From Candidatus Gastranaerophilales bacterium (GTDB lineage Bacteria; Cyanobacteriota; Vampirovibrionia; Gastranaerophilales; Gastranaerophilaceae), in the NCBI GenBank assembly GCA_905235155.1, contig CAJOKJ010000011.1, positions 62,001-126,000 on the forward strand: a stretch of DNA of 64,000 nucleotides. The letters run 5' to 3'. The notes below the pieces were generated by a model. The model was not told the DNA's origin. It searched no databases and was given only the letters and a program-made list of their open reading frames with translations. The first letter of the stretch is position 1. The number at the start of each line of letters is the position of its first letter. Positions 43,486 to 52,035 of the stretch are shown one piece after another. The translations under genes were made by a program, and so were the position numbers.

Positions 43486-44483
43486 TAGTATTTTTCTTCT
43501 TCTTTCAATTTTCTGTTCATTAATTTTTGCATTACTTCAACAGGTGTAATATCTGTGTAGAGTGCTTCATATATTGCCTCTGATAAAGGTACTTCAACTC
43601 CAAGTTTTTTTGCAAGTTCGCAAAGAGCTTTTGATGTTTGTACACCTTCTGCAACAGAACCAAGTTCTTTTAGTATATCATCAATTTTCTTGCCTTGTGC
43701 CAATAATGCACCAACTGTATGATTTCTTGATAATGGACTGGAACAGGTTGCAATTAAATCGCCCATTCCTGATAATCCATATAACGTTGAAGGATTTGCA
43801 CCTAATCTTACACTGATACGTACAATTTCTGCCATTCCTCTTGTTAATAATGCACCGTTTGTATTATCACCAAGTTTCATTTGTGCTGCAAAACCTGCAG
43901 CTATTGCTATAACATTTTTTAAACTTCCACCAAGCTCTACACCTACTACATCTGAATTTGTGTATAATCTGAATTTATTTTTTACGTTTAAATACTTTTG
44001 TACAAATTCTGCAACTTCCATATTTTCTGATGCCACACACGCAGCAGTAGGGCAACCCATTAATACTTCTTTTGCAAGTGTCGGACCGGAAAGAATAGCA
44101 AGTTTTTGTTCGGGTAATACATCTTTAATAACATCAGACATTGTCATTAATGATGGTAATTCAATACCTTTTGAAGCATTTACAAGTATTTGATTTTGTT
44201 TTATACCTGCTTGTTTTAATTGTTCACAAACACTTCTTGTGCCTGCTGTTGCAACAACTGATAAAATAATATCAGCGTTATCAATTGCTAATTTCATATC
44301 CGATGTAACTTCAACTTTGTTTTGCAATTGTATTTCTAATGGCTTTGAACAATGTTTATTTTTAACCAAATCTTCTTGTAAATCTTGTTCTCGTGACCAA
44401 AGACAAACTTGTTCAAAATTATCTGTTAATAACCAAGCCAGTGTTGCTCCCCAGCATCCTGCACCAAGTATAGTCAATTTCAT
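43485..44483 (-). CDS. gpsA: Glycerol-3-phosphate dehydrogenase [NAD(P)+]
   Basis: GpsA reduces dihydroxyacetone phosphate to glycerol-3-phosphate for phospholipids. The start is ATG 44483 (MKLTILGAGCWGATLAWLL, 332 aa); the track extends it 41 codons into murQ. The NAD motif GAGCWG, SGPTLAKEVLMGCPTAACVA, ELGGSLKNVIAIAAG and SRNHTVGALLAQGK are diagnostic. ATG overlaps the murQ stop by one base (TAATG), and ricT begins at its stop. This is therefore a tight murQ-gpsA-ricT unit. Confidence 0.95.
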   Translation of the reverse strand: MKLTILGAGCWGATLAWLLTDNFEQVCLWSREQDLQEDLVKNKHCSKPLEIQLQNKVEVTSDMKLAIDNADIILSVVATAGTRSVCEQLKQAGIKQNQILVNASKGIELPSLMTMSDVIKDVLPEQKLAILSGPTLAKEVLMGCPTAACVASENMEVAEFVQKYLNVKNKFRLYTNSDVVGVELGGSLKNVIAIAAGFAAQMKLGDNTNGALLTRGMAEIVRISVRLGANPSTLYGLSGMGDLIATCSSPLSRNHTVGALLAQGKKIDDILKELGSVAEGVQTSKALCELAKKLGVEVPLSEAIYEALYTDITPVEVMQKLMNRKLKEEEKY

Positions 44484-45376
44484 TATACTGTTTCCTTTTC
44501 GTTTAATACTTTTCTTAATACTCCATTGTATTTTTTTAATTGAACTCTTGCAGTTTCTATATCGGTATTTTGAGTGATTGCGACAACTGCAGTTTTTACT
44601 TCCCAATTACATTTTTCAAGTGTTTCAAATGCTTTTGAGTGTGTTGTATTGGCAATTTGTGCAACAATTCTAATAGCACGATCTTTAAGTTTTTCATTTG
44701 TAGGTTTTAAATCTATCATAAAATTTTGGTAAGTTTTGCCAATTTTTATCATAGAGCCTGTTGTAAGCATATTTAAAACCATTTTTTGTGCTGTTCCAGC
44801 CTTCATTCTGCTTGAGCCGGCTATAACTTCAGGACCTACTTCAACGCAAATTGTAAGAGATGCTTCTTCTGCTATTCGTGCTTTTGTATTACAGGTTATA
44901 GCGATTGTCTTTGCATTAATGCTGTTTGCTTGTTCTGCAACACCAAGTAAATATTTTGGATTGCCGCTTGCGGATATTAGTACGGCAACATCATTTTCTG
45001 TCAATATTCTTGCGTCATACTTTCCTGCTTCACAATTGTCTTCAGCACCCTCTATTGGAATTTTGAAAGCAGTATCACCACCGGCAATAATTCCTTGAAC
45101 CATATCATTGTCAACGCTAAATGTCGGCGGACATTCGGAAGCATCCAATATTCCTAATCGACCTGATGTTCCTGCACCAAAATAAACTAATTTTCCACCT
45201 TTCAAAAATTGTTTAGATATAATATCAATTGCTTTTGCGATATATTCTAATTCATTTTCAACTGCAATGGCTACAAGTTTATCTTCTTCATTTATCTTTT
45301 GTACAATTTCCAAACTACTTAACAAATCAATATTTTTTGTATTTTCGTTGCGGAATTCCGTTATAATTTCGCTCAT
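44483..45376 (-). CDS. murQ: N-acetylmuramic acid 6-phosphate etherase
   Basis: MurQ cleaves the lactyl ether of MurNAc-6-phosphate to GlcNAc-6-phosphate and lactate during peptidoglycan recycling. The 297-aa protein has the SIS-domain signature LVYFGAGTSGRLGILDASEC, then PPTFSVDNDMVQGIIAGGD and AGSSRMKAGTAQKMVLNML. It lies between ribH (8-nt gap) and gpsA (1-nt overlap). No MurNAc transporter or AnmK is seen in the window, so the source of the substrate is not shown. Confidence 0.94.
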   Translation of the reverse strand: MSEIITEFRNENTKNIDLLSSLEIVQKINEEDKLVAIAVENELEYIAKAIDIISKQFLKGGKLVYFGAGTSGRLGILDASECPPTFSVDNDMVQGIIAGGDTAFKIPIEGAEDNCEAGKYDARILTENDVAVLISASGNPKYLLGVAEQANSINAKTIAITCNTKARIAEEASLTICVEVGPEVIAGSSRMKAGTAQKMVLNMLTTGSMIKIGKTYQNFMIDLKPTNEKLKDRAIRIVAQIANTTHSKAFETLEKCNWEVKTAVVAITQNTDIETARVQLKKYNGVLRKVLNEKETV

Positions 45377-45384
45377 TTGTGTAC

Positions 45385-45846
45385 CTAAATTTGTTTTACC
45401 AGATTTGCCATTTCAATAGCAGATTTTGCAGCATCAGCCCCTTTATTTCCTGCTTTTGTACCTGCTCTTTCAATTGCCTGTTCAATATTATCTGTTGTTA
45501 ATACTCCAAATATTACAGGAACTCCTGTTTCAAGGCTCACGGATGCAACACCTTTTGAAACTTCCGCACATACATAATCGTAATGTCCTGTTGAACCTTT
45601 TATCACTGCTCCAAGTGAGATTATTGCAGAGTATTTACCTGTCAAGGCTGCTTTTTTTGCAACTAGAGGTATTTCAAATGCACCCGGCACCCATATTACG
45701 TCAATACTATCATCTGAAACGCCATGTCTTTTTAATTCATCTGCGGCACCTGATAATAATTTTGAGCCAATAAATTCGTTAAATCTTGATATTACAATAC
45801 AAAATTTTTCGTTTTGTACGACAAATTTTCCTTCAATAGTTTTCAT
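45385..45846 (-). CDS. ribH: 6,7-dimethyl-8-ribityllumazine synthase
   Basis: RibH makes the riboflavin precursor lumazine from a pyrimidine and dihydroxybutanone phosphate. The 153-aa length is typical. Motifs: [56 protein letters not shown] and [23 protein letters not shown] precedes the ATG. The other rib genes are not adjacent. Riboflavin supply suits a lineage rich in flavoproteins such as EtfAB. Confidence 0.96.
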   Translation of the reverse strand: MKTIEGKFVVQNEKFCIVISRFNEFIGSKLLSGAADELKRHGVSDDSIDVIWVPGAFEIPLVAKKAALTGKYSAIISLGAVIKGSTGHYDYVCAEVSKGVASVSLETGVPVIFGVLTTDNIEQAIERAGTKAGNKGADAAKSAIEMANLVKQI

Positions 45847-45889
45847 TTGCTATCTCCTTATATATTAATTGTAAATCAAATGGCTGATT

Positions 45890-46600
45890 TTACAATAGCG
45901 GAGAGAAAATCTTATAAAAAATATACAACCCTGATAATACAAGTAACGCACCGCTAAGTTTTAATAAAAGTTCCGAAACTTTAACAAATGATTGCATATT
46001 TTTGATTGATGAAGTGAAAACTCCTGCTATAATTAGAATTAAACCTTGTCCCAATGCAAATAAAAATAACATTAGAACTGCGAATAAAATGTTTTCCGAC
46101 ACAGAAGCAAATGCCATTATTCCTGCTAAAATTGGTGTAGAACAAGGTGTTCCTGCAAGTGCAAAAACCATACCTATTAAAAATGGGTATAAAAATGCAT
46201 ATCCACCGTCATTTTTAGGGATTGATTTTACTATTACCGGAAATTCAAAGTCAAGTATATCTAATAATTTTAGCCCCATGACTATTAAAAATGAGCCTAT
46301 TATAAGACCAAAATAACTTCCAAAGAAGGATATAAATACTTTCCCTGTTACTGCACAAATTATTCCTATTGCCGTAAATACTACTGCTGTTCCAAGTACA
46401 AAAAATAACATTTGCAGCAAGGTTTTGAGTGGTTTTTCTTTAGAATAGCCTCCAATATAACCTATTATTATTGGTAACATTGCAAGTGAACAAGGACTTA
46501 CCGAAGCAATTACACCACCTAAAAATGATGCAATAAGCATTGTTGCTTTAAATTGTTCGCCTTGTATATTTGTCGTTATTGTATTTAAGAATTCTATCAT
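45890..46600 (-). CDS. ccdA: Cytochrome c biogenesis protein CcdA
   Basis: This 236-aa membrane protein with six helices moves electrons from cytosolic thioredoxin to the outer face. Two conserved Cys lie in GVIASVSPCSLAMLPIIIGY and ALAGTPCSTPILAGI. The neighbour upstream (gap of 1 nt) is an exported thioredoxin-like protein, its likely redox partner. No cytochrome c genes are seen, so the pair may serve disulfide control outside the cytosol. Confidence 0.92.
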   Translation of the reverse strand: MIEFLNTITTNIQGEQFKATMLIASFLGGVIASVSPCSLAMLPIIIGYIGGYSKEKPLKTLLQMLFFVLGTAVVFTAIGIICAVTGKVFISFFGSYFGLIIGSFLIVMGLKLLDILDFEFPVIVKSIPKNDGGYAFLYPFLIGMVFALAGTPCSTPILAGIMAFASVSENILFAVLMLFLFALGQGLILIIAGVFTSSIKNMQSFVKVSELLLKLSGALLVLSGLYIFYKIFSPLL

Positions 46601-46601
46601 T

Positions 46602-46991
46602 TTATTTGAGTAAGTCTTTAAAATATGAGTCTAATTTTTCTTTTTTTACAAATCCTTCTGTTTTGTGTTTTTGATTTCCGTTTTTATCAATAAATATAAC
46701 AGTCGGAACTAGCGTAATATTATATTTATCAATTGCTTCGTTTACATTTTTGTCATTATTTTCAATATCGTATTCTATGATACTGATACGGTCTTGATAG
46801 TTTGGTTTTAGTTCATCAAAACAAACCTTTAATTTTTGGCAGTCGCTGCATAATTTTGAAGAAAATTTTATTACTTGCGGTTGACCTTCAACTATTTTTG
46901 CTGCTTCAACAGTGTGTCCTTTTGACATAATTGCATAAGCGATAACAGGTAAAATGAAAACTAATGCGATTATGATAATATTTTTTTTCAT
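46602..46991 (-). CDS. Exported thioredoxin-family protein
   Basis: The start is ATG 46991 (MKKNIIIIALVFILPVIAYA, 129 aa) after AGGAGAACACT; the track adds 13 residues. A signal anchor is followed by a thioredoxin fold with active site FSSKLCSDCQKLKVCF (CxxC with Ser-Asp between) and cis-Pro in ITLVPTVIFIDKNG. It is probably reduced by CcdA, encoded next in the operon, and reduces extracytoplasmic disulfides. Confidence 0.88.
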   Translation of the reverse strand: MKKNIIIIALVFILPVIAYAIMSKGHTVEAAKIVEGQPQVIKFSSKLCSDCQKLKVCFDELKPNYQDRISIIEYDIENNDKNVNEAIDKYNITLVPTVIFIDKNGNQKHKTEGFVKKEKLDSYFKDLLK

Positions 46992-47065
46992 AGTGTTCTC
47001 CTTTTTATATTTAAAGAATACAACAAACAAAAAATAAATCTAACCACAATCGGATAATATTACAA

Positions 47066-47092
47066 GGACACTGTGGTATAACCACAGTGTCC
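47066..47092 (-). terminator. Strong hairpin after the 438-aa gene
   Basis: A perfect 12-bp stem GGACACTGTGGT / ACCACAGTGTCC with a 3-nt loop. The U-tract on the - strand is weak (TTGTAAT), so it may act as a 3' stabiliser as well as a terminator. Confidence 0.6.
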
Positions 47093-47136
47093 GTTTCTTC
47101 GTATTAAAATTCTTGTGTACCGAAGAAGTTTTAAGA

Positions 47137-48453
47137 TTATTGGAATGTCTTGAATACAGTTTCGATATTTTTTTGGATAACGCTCTTTACAGATTCCATT
47201 TCTGTTGTAAGTGCTTTTTGTTCCGTATCTAACTGTCTTAAGCGTAATTCAAGAGTTCTGTCTTCTACTTGTATTCTAGATGTTTTAGCGTTGATTTCCG
47301 CAAGTCGTTTTTCATATTTTACAATATTGTAGTTATACTGTTGCATTGCGTCTTCGTATGCTTTATCATCTGCTTTTTCTTGTGAATTTAATGCAAGTTT
47401 TGTATCCATGCTTTCAAGTTTTATGTTTTGGTAACGGTTTGTTCCTGATTTATCATCAAGTCTTGCATATTCTGTGGTTGTAACTTTTTCCTGAACATTG
47501 TTTGCATAGTATTGATTTAGTGGTTTTTGAAAATCAATTGGTGAAGAAATTTGGTATTTGTTATTCACGTCAACTTTATTACTGTTTCCACTGTTTAGGC
47601 ATGTTTGTAAATCTTTTTCGATAGAGAAATACATTTTTCCGTTACGTTCGAATACCCAGATATCACTGTCTGCAACTGTTGCTAATTCCGGATAATCATG
47701 TCTTATTTGGTCAAGTGCTTGTTTTTGGATTTTATCAGTAGAATCATATTTTTCTGCTGTTGCATTACCTAATTTGTATTGATAATCTCCTGCAATAGAT
47801 GTTGCGTATTTTAATTCACCGGCTTTACCGCTTTGTGCAATCTTTTCCAAATCTTCATTTTTGCAGAAGAAATGAACCTTTTGACCTTGTTCATTTTCTG
47901 CTTCGCATTTGCTGATCTGGTTTACATTATCAAAAGTTATCAAACCTTTTTGTGCAAGTGCTTTAAGCTCATCCAAATCTTTTTCTGTACAAGTTTTGAA
48001 TTGTGCTGTTGTGCCTGTACTGTCGGTTACATTGTATGTATCGCCTTGTTTTGCAACGGAAATGTTATTTTCTGTTGTTGAATTTGTTGTGTATGTTGTA
48101 ACTTTTTGTACTTGAGGATTTGAATTTCTTTCTTGAATACCTTTATATACATCTTGGTTGTAGTGGTATGTAACTTGATAGTTATATTTTTCACCATTTA
48201 TTTCTTTGTCTACGCTTTGTAATTTATCTATTTCATATTCGTTTGAACCGTCTGTAAATGCATATTGCTGTTCAACGTAATCTGTTTTGTTTGGTGCAAT
48301 AGGTACAGACATATTTAACATTTTATTCCATAGCTCTGCCGACTGATTTGCGAGTGCAGTACGTGCTTGGTTTATCTGTTGACCTTCATATTCTACGTTT
48401 GTTTTTCTTGCTGTTAAGCCCAAGTATCGAGCCTGTGATGCTGCCATTCCCAT
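47137..48453 (-). CDS. 438-aa conserved hypothetical with AASQARYLGLTARKTN N-terminus
   Basis: The start is ATG 48453 (MGMAASQARYLGLTARKTNV); GGGAGATACGCTT precedes it, and the track's TTG lies upstream of that site. The N-terminal 60 residues (NVEYEGQQINQARTALANQS) look like a self-contained motif. I recall this motif in several proteins of gut Vampirovibrionia, sometimes likened to flagellar-hook or secreted proteins. The middle is rich in Tyr, Asn, Thr and Gln. The end is a coiled coil (RLRQLDTEQKALTTEMESVK). No signal peptide or enzyme domain is seen. Surface appendage or secretion is a guess only. Confidence 0.72.
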   Translation of the reverse strand: MGMAASQARYLGLTARKTNVEYEGQQINQARTALANQSAELWNKMLNMSVPIAPNKTDYVEQQYAFTDGSNEYEIDKLQSVDKEINGEKYNYQVTYHYNQDVYKGIQERNSNPQVQKVTTYTTNSTTENNISVAKQGDTYNVTDSTGTTAQFKTCTEKDLDELKALAQKGLITFDNVNQISKCEAENEQGQKVHFFCKNEDLEKIAQSGKAGELKYATSIAGDYQYKLGNATAEKYDSTDKIQKQALDQIRHDYPELATVADSDIWVFERNGKMYFSIEKDLQTCLNSGNSNKVDVNNKYQISSPIDFQKPLNQYYANNVQEKVTTTEYARLDDKSGTNRYQNIKLESMDTKLALNSQEKADDKAYEDAMQQYNYNIVKYEKRLAEINAKTSRIQVEDRTLELRLRQLDTEQKALTTEMESVKSVIQKNIETVFKTFQ

Positions 48454-48556
48454 AAGCGTATCTCCCAATTGTCCATAATGTGTCTATGCTTTGATTATAA
48501 TGATATTATTTTAAATATCAATATTTTTGCATGAATTTGGGCTAAATGGTTGAGAT

Positions 48557-48730
48557 TTATATATCTTCGGGAATGAAAATTATGCAGTCTTCAAGTTGAT
48601 TTCTTATTTCATCGTAAGAACTTCGGTATTTTACATGCTTTTGGTATTCTCTGACAACATTTATTACATCATCAGATGTCATACGTATAATTCGTCTTTT
48701 TCCTTCTTCATTTTCAATAATTCTTGCCAT
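48557..48730 (-). CDS. 57-aa hypothetical protein
   Basis: The start is ATG 48730 (MARIIENEEGKRRIIRMTSD) directly after AAAAGGAGAAAAA; the track's version adds 20 residues. It is a short charged protein ending DCIIFIPEDI. The segment RRIIRMTSDDVINVVREYQK looks like a small alpha/beta unit, but I name no family. It lies between the 438-aa gene and the RRWYD protein, all on the - strand. Confidence 0.65.
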   Translation of the reverse strand: MARIIENEEGKRRIIRMTSDDVINVVREYQKHVKYRSSYDEIRNQLEDCIIFIPEDI

Positions 48731-48820
48731 TTTTTCTCCTTTTGTTAATAAGGATAACGGCAAATAATGGTTAAGCTTTAATAAAATCAACTGTTTTGGT
48801 TAGAAATGTTTTTTCAAATT

Positions 48821-49153
48821 TTAATTGTCTAATGAAACGGACAATCCTTCCATGATATTTAAAAAATCTTCTGTTGGAAGGGTTGACATTGTTTTTAGGG
48901 CATATTTTAACTCATCATTTTTATCATACCAGCGTCTTTCATTTACGCTTTGTTGATATAGACCTAAAACTCTTTCTATACCAAGACTTAATTCCGGTTC
49001 TTCTTCTTCTCTGTGAAGTTCTTTGATTTGTCTTATAATTTCAATCAAATCTTTAGACAATCTTTTTTTTGATTCATTATCAAGTTTTTGTAATATTTCA
49101 AAAGCTTGTGTTGCTTTTTCGTGGTTATCATACCATCTGCGTTTCAAGTTCAT
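48821..49153 (-). CDS. RRWYD-repeat protein, unknown
   Basis: This 110-aa protein contains two copies of a module. RRWYDNHEKATQAFEILQKL starts at residue 5, and RRWYDKNDELKYALKTMSTL is near residue 73. Each is followed by a short helical stretch. I recall RRWYD modules in other Vampirovibrionia small proteins, uncharacterised. There is no membrane segment. The ATG follows AAGGAAAAA. The function is unknown. Confidence 0.7.
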   Translation of the reverse strand: MNLKRRWYDNHEKATQAFEILQKLDNESKKRLSKDLIEIIRQIKELHREEEEPELSLGIERVLGLYQQSVNERRWYDKNDELKYALKTMSTLPTEDFLNIMEGLSVSLDN

Positions 49154-49253
49154 AAGTATTTTTCCTTTAATAAAAGAATATTATTTTTTTTAAGAAAGGT
49201 CAACTTTTTTTCAATCTGTAAAAAAAGTGATATAATATCCAAACGGAGAAGGT

Positions 49254-51200
49254 ATGATTAAAAAATTATTAATATATGCATTATTAATATTTTCATTAAG
49301 TTTACAGTCTGTATCGGCTGATGAGCGAATTACGTCAGTTAATTATGATACTTCTGCTAATATGTTATTTCTCACTTCTTCCGCAAATTTTAAACAAGAA
49401 GATAAAATTAAATTTGTACCATTATCAAATCCAAATAGAATATATTTTGATATTCCCGGAAGTGTATTAGTTGGAGGAAAGCAAGACTATCAGATATCTT
49501 CAGGAGGAGATTTAAAACAAATTGTTGTTTCTCAGTTTTCTACAAATCCTAATGTAGTAAGAGTTGTTATTTATTTTGCCGAAAACTATAAAACATCTAA
49601 TTTAAAATTATACAGGTTGAATAATAATATAATTGTAACTTTTAATAATCAGATATGTTATGATGCAAATTATATGCATACAACATATCGTGATGAAAAA
49701 TTTGAAAGTACTGATTATTATTCTTTTATCTCAATGGTATCTCAAAATATTACCGCAGAGGAAAAACCTTTTGTGGCACTGGCTGATGCGTCAGAAAAAG
49801 TTTTAAATCAAATTCAGCAGGCTTTTAACAATTCTACAATTCCGGTAAACATAACAACATCTTATCAAAATGCAAATGTTCAACTGACAAAAAAAGATTT
49901 TAATCTAAAGACAAAGTATTATTTAAAGAGTGTTCAGGCGAAAAATAACGGAATTTTGCTAAGCGGTGTCGGTTCTTTTTCAATTGAGCGTCCTATGGTA
50001 TTAAATTCCCCAAATCGTTTGGTTTTAGATTTGCCAAACACTTATACAGATAGAAATATTCGTTCAAAAACTTTTCAATACGGTTCTGATACTGTCCGTA
50101 TAGGACAATTTGAAGCAAATAAGGCTCGTGTTGTTATTACAACAGAAAAGCATGATAAATATATTCCTATTTTTTCGGCAGATAATCAGTCGATTTTGAT
50201 TGCAAATAAGGAAACTCTAAGTCATGACACATTGACAAATGTAATGACAAATCTTACTTCTGCAAAAGTTACAAAAACAAATGATCAAAATTACGGATTA
50301 AATTTTTATTTTAATAAACCTGTTGTTTATGCAATAAAGCGTGATGCTGCAAGCTTAACGATATATTTCTTTAATGCCGTTCAGTACAACGACCAAGATT
50401 TTAAATCAACTATAAGCGGAACGGAAATGTCTGCTTCAAAAATGAGTTTAATGCCAAGAGTTGGTTTAAGATATAATATTCCATTGGAAAAAGATGATGT
50501 TGTAAAAATATATACAGGTGCTGACGCAAGAACAGTAAAACTTGCTGTAAAAGTGCCGCCAAAGAAAGAAACATTAACCAAACGTACGCCTGAAGTAATT
50601 ACAAAATTGCCTACAACAAACCCTGAACAGATAGTAAAACCTCGCAAGTCAGGTGAAAAAGTTGTTGTTATTGATCCGGGACATGGTGGTATAGATTATG
50701 GTGCAATTCGTTCCGGTATAAACGAAAAAGATATTACAACGGATGTTTCTGCCAGAGTTGCAAAAATGTTGCGTTCTGACGGTTATACGGTTTATATGAC
50801 AAGAGATGAAGATAAAACAGTTTCCTTACAAGAACGAGTTGATTTTTCAGAGGAACGTAATCCTGATATTTTTGTAAGTATTCACGTAAATTCAAGTGAA
50901 GGTACTACGGCAACCGGTATTGAAACTCACTACTATCACGATTATAGTATTGGGCTTGCAAAAGTTGTGCATGCTGCAATGGCAAAACATATAAATTCAA
51001 AAGACAGGGGTTTGTTTAAATCTAAATTTTATGTTATAAATCATACGACGGTACCTGCAATTTTGGTTGAAATCGGATTTATTTCTAACGAAGAAGAACG
51101 TGAAGATTTGATTTCTGACAAACGTAAACAAGCAACGGCAAAAGCAATCGTAGAGGGGATAAAAAATTATTATAAGCAACAACAAAAAGAACAAAAATAA
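49254..51200 (+). CDS. N-acetylmuramoyl-L-alanine amidase with AMIN domains
   Basis: The 648-aa exported protein has a signal peptide (MIKKLLIYALLIFSLSLQSV) and two AMIN-like regions (about 30-135 and 220-320, for example GVGSFSIERPMVLNSPNRLV). A linker follows, then a C-terminal Amidase_3 domain from about residue 470. Zinc ligands lie in VVVIDPGHGGIDYGA and FVSIHVNSSEG, and the catalytic Glu is in PAILVEIGFISNEEERE. It cleaves the stem peptide from glycan during daughter-cell separation. Its 3' end overlaps murI. Confidence 0.93.
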   Translation: MIKKLLIYALLIFSLSLQSVSADERITSVNYDTSANMLFLTSSANFKQEDKIKFVPLSNPNRIYFDIPGSVLVGGKQDYQISSGGDLKQIVVSQFSTNPNVVRVVIYFAENYKTSNLKLYRLNNNIIVTFNNQICYDANYMHTTYRDEKFESTDYYSFISMVSQNITAEEKPFVALADASEKVLNQIQQAFNNSTIPVNITTSYQNANVQLTKKDFNLKTKYYLKSVQAKNNGILLSGVGSFSIERPMVLNSPNRLVLDLPNTYTDRNIRSKTFQYGSDTVRIGQFEANKARVVITTEKHDKYIPIFSADNQSILIANKETLSHDTLTNVMTNLTSAKVTKTNDQNYGLNFYFNKPVVYAIKRDAASLTIYFFNAVQYNDQDFKSTISGTEMSASKMSLMPRVGLRYNIPLEKDDVVKIYTGADARTVKLAVKVPPKKETLTKRTPEVITKLPTTNPEQIVKPRKSGEKVVVIDPGHGGIDYGAIRSGINEKDITTDVSARVAKMLRSDGYTVYMTRDEDKTVSLQERVDFSEERNPDIFVSIHVNSSEGTTATGIETHYYHDYSIGLAKVVHAAMAKHINSKDRGLFKSKFYVINHTTVPAILVEIGFISNEEEREDLISDKRKQATAKAIVEGIKNYYKQQQKEQK

Positions 51201-51972
51201 ACCAATAGCAGTTTTTGATTCCGGTGTTGGCGGACTTACAGTATATGAAAAATTAAAAAAAATTCTGCCTGACGAAGACTATATTTATTTTGGTGATTTG
51301 AAAAATTCGCCATACGGTCAAAAATCGAAAACGCAACTTTTAGATATAACGTCTAATATTTTTGATTATTTTAAAAACAGAGATGTTAAGGCTGTTGTAA
51401 TGGCTTGTAATACCACTTCAGCGAATGTTTACGAAGAATATAAAAATTCTTTTAATTATAAAATTTATCCTATTATACAAACCTGTGCAAAAGTTCTTTC
51501 GGATTTACCTATTAAAAATTTGGGCGTTTTTGCTACTTCTGCAACTATATCATCAGGTGCATATAAACGAGAAATAAATAAGCATAACAGTAATATTGAA
51601 GTTTTTGAAATGTCTTGTCCGGGTTGGGTTCAAATTGTTGAAGAAAACAAACAGGACGATGAAACAAGCATTGCAAAAGTTAAAGGAAATTTGGATAAGA
51701 TGCTTGAAAATAATCCTGAAAAAATTATTCTCGGTTGCACGCATTATCCGTTTCTGTTAGATGTTTTGTCAAAATTTGCACCAAAAGAAATGTTTATTGA
51801 CCCGTCAGAATATTTTGCAAACTATATTAAATCAGATTTAGAAAAACAAAATTTATTAAATGATATCGGTGGTAACGAAGAAATTTTAGTCAGTGCTAAC
51901 CCTAATGAATTTAAAATCGCTGCTCAAATGTTTTATAAATTACAGGATATGCCATCAGTTATTGAATTTTAA
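51166..51972 (+). CDS. murI: Glutamate racemase, apparent ATT start
   Basis: MurI makes D-glutamate for peptidoglycan. The track ORF begins at an internal TTG (51298) and lacks the conserved N-terminus. Reading upstream in frame gives NKPIAVFDSGVGGLTVYEKL, then ILPDEDYIYFGDLKNSPYG, which is essential because this region forms the active site. Catalytic Cys are in VVMACNTTSANVY and ILGCTHYPFL. The frame is closed by TAA at 51160, and no ATG, GTG or TTG lies between it and 51298. The best start is ATT 51166, 7 nt after GAGGGG, giving 268 aa and overlapping the amidase by 35 nt. ATT 51169 or ATA 51172 are alternatives. Confidence 0.88.
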   Translation: MIISNNKKNKNKPIAVFDSGVGGLTVYEKLKKILPDEDYIYFGDLKNSPYGQKSKTQLLDITSNIFDYFKNRDVKAVVMACNTTSANVYEEYKNSFNYKIYPIIQTCAKVLSDLPIKNLGVFATSATISSGAYKREINKHNSNIEVFEMSCPGWVQIVEENKQDDETSIAKVKGNLDKMLENNPEKIILGCTHYPFLLDVLSKFAPKEMFIDPSEYFANYIKSDLEKQNLLNDIGGNEEILVSANPNEFKIAAQMFYKLQDMPSVIEF

Positions 51973-51978
51973 ACACAA

Positions 51979-52008
51979 AAAATGAAGTTCAAGTGAACTT
52001 CATTTTTT
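51979..52008 (+). terminator. murI terminator
   Basis: AAAATGAAGTTC / GAACTTCATTTT with a 4-nt loop and TTTTTT end, 7 bp after the murI stop. It can also serve the converging pseudopilin. Confidence 0.82.
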
Positions 52009-52035
52009 ATGTTATATTATGTAGTCTTTATATAA

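Noticed and set aside
45426-45773. 115-aa + strand Leu/Gln-rich ORF opposite ribH
   Set aside because: Its composition (long Leu, Gln, His runs) is typical of antisense frames of AT-rich genes here, and ribH is certain on the other strand.
49203-49232. ACTTTTTTT/AAAAAAAGT inverted repeat before the amidase gene
   Set aside because: It is pure A/T apart from its ends and lies between divergent starts, so it is not a terminator. It is probably just an AT-rich promoter region.
51298-51972. Track start (TTG) for murI
   Set aside because: It removes the conserved FDSGVGG active-site segment, which is present in frame upstream.
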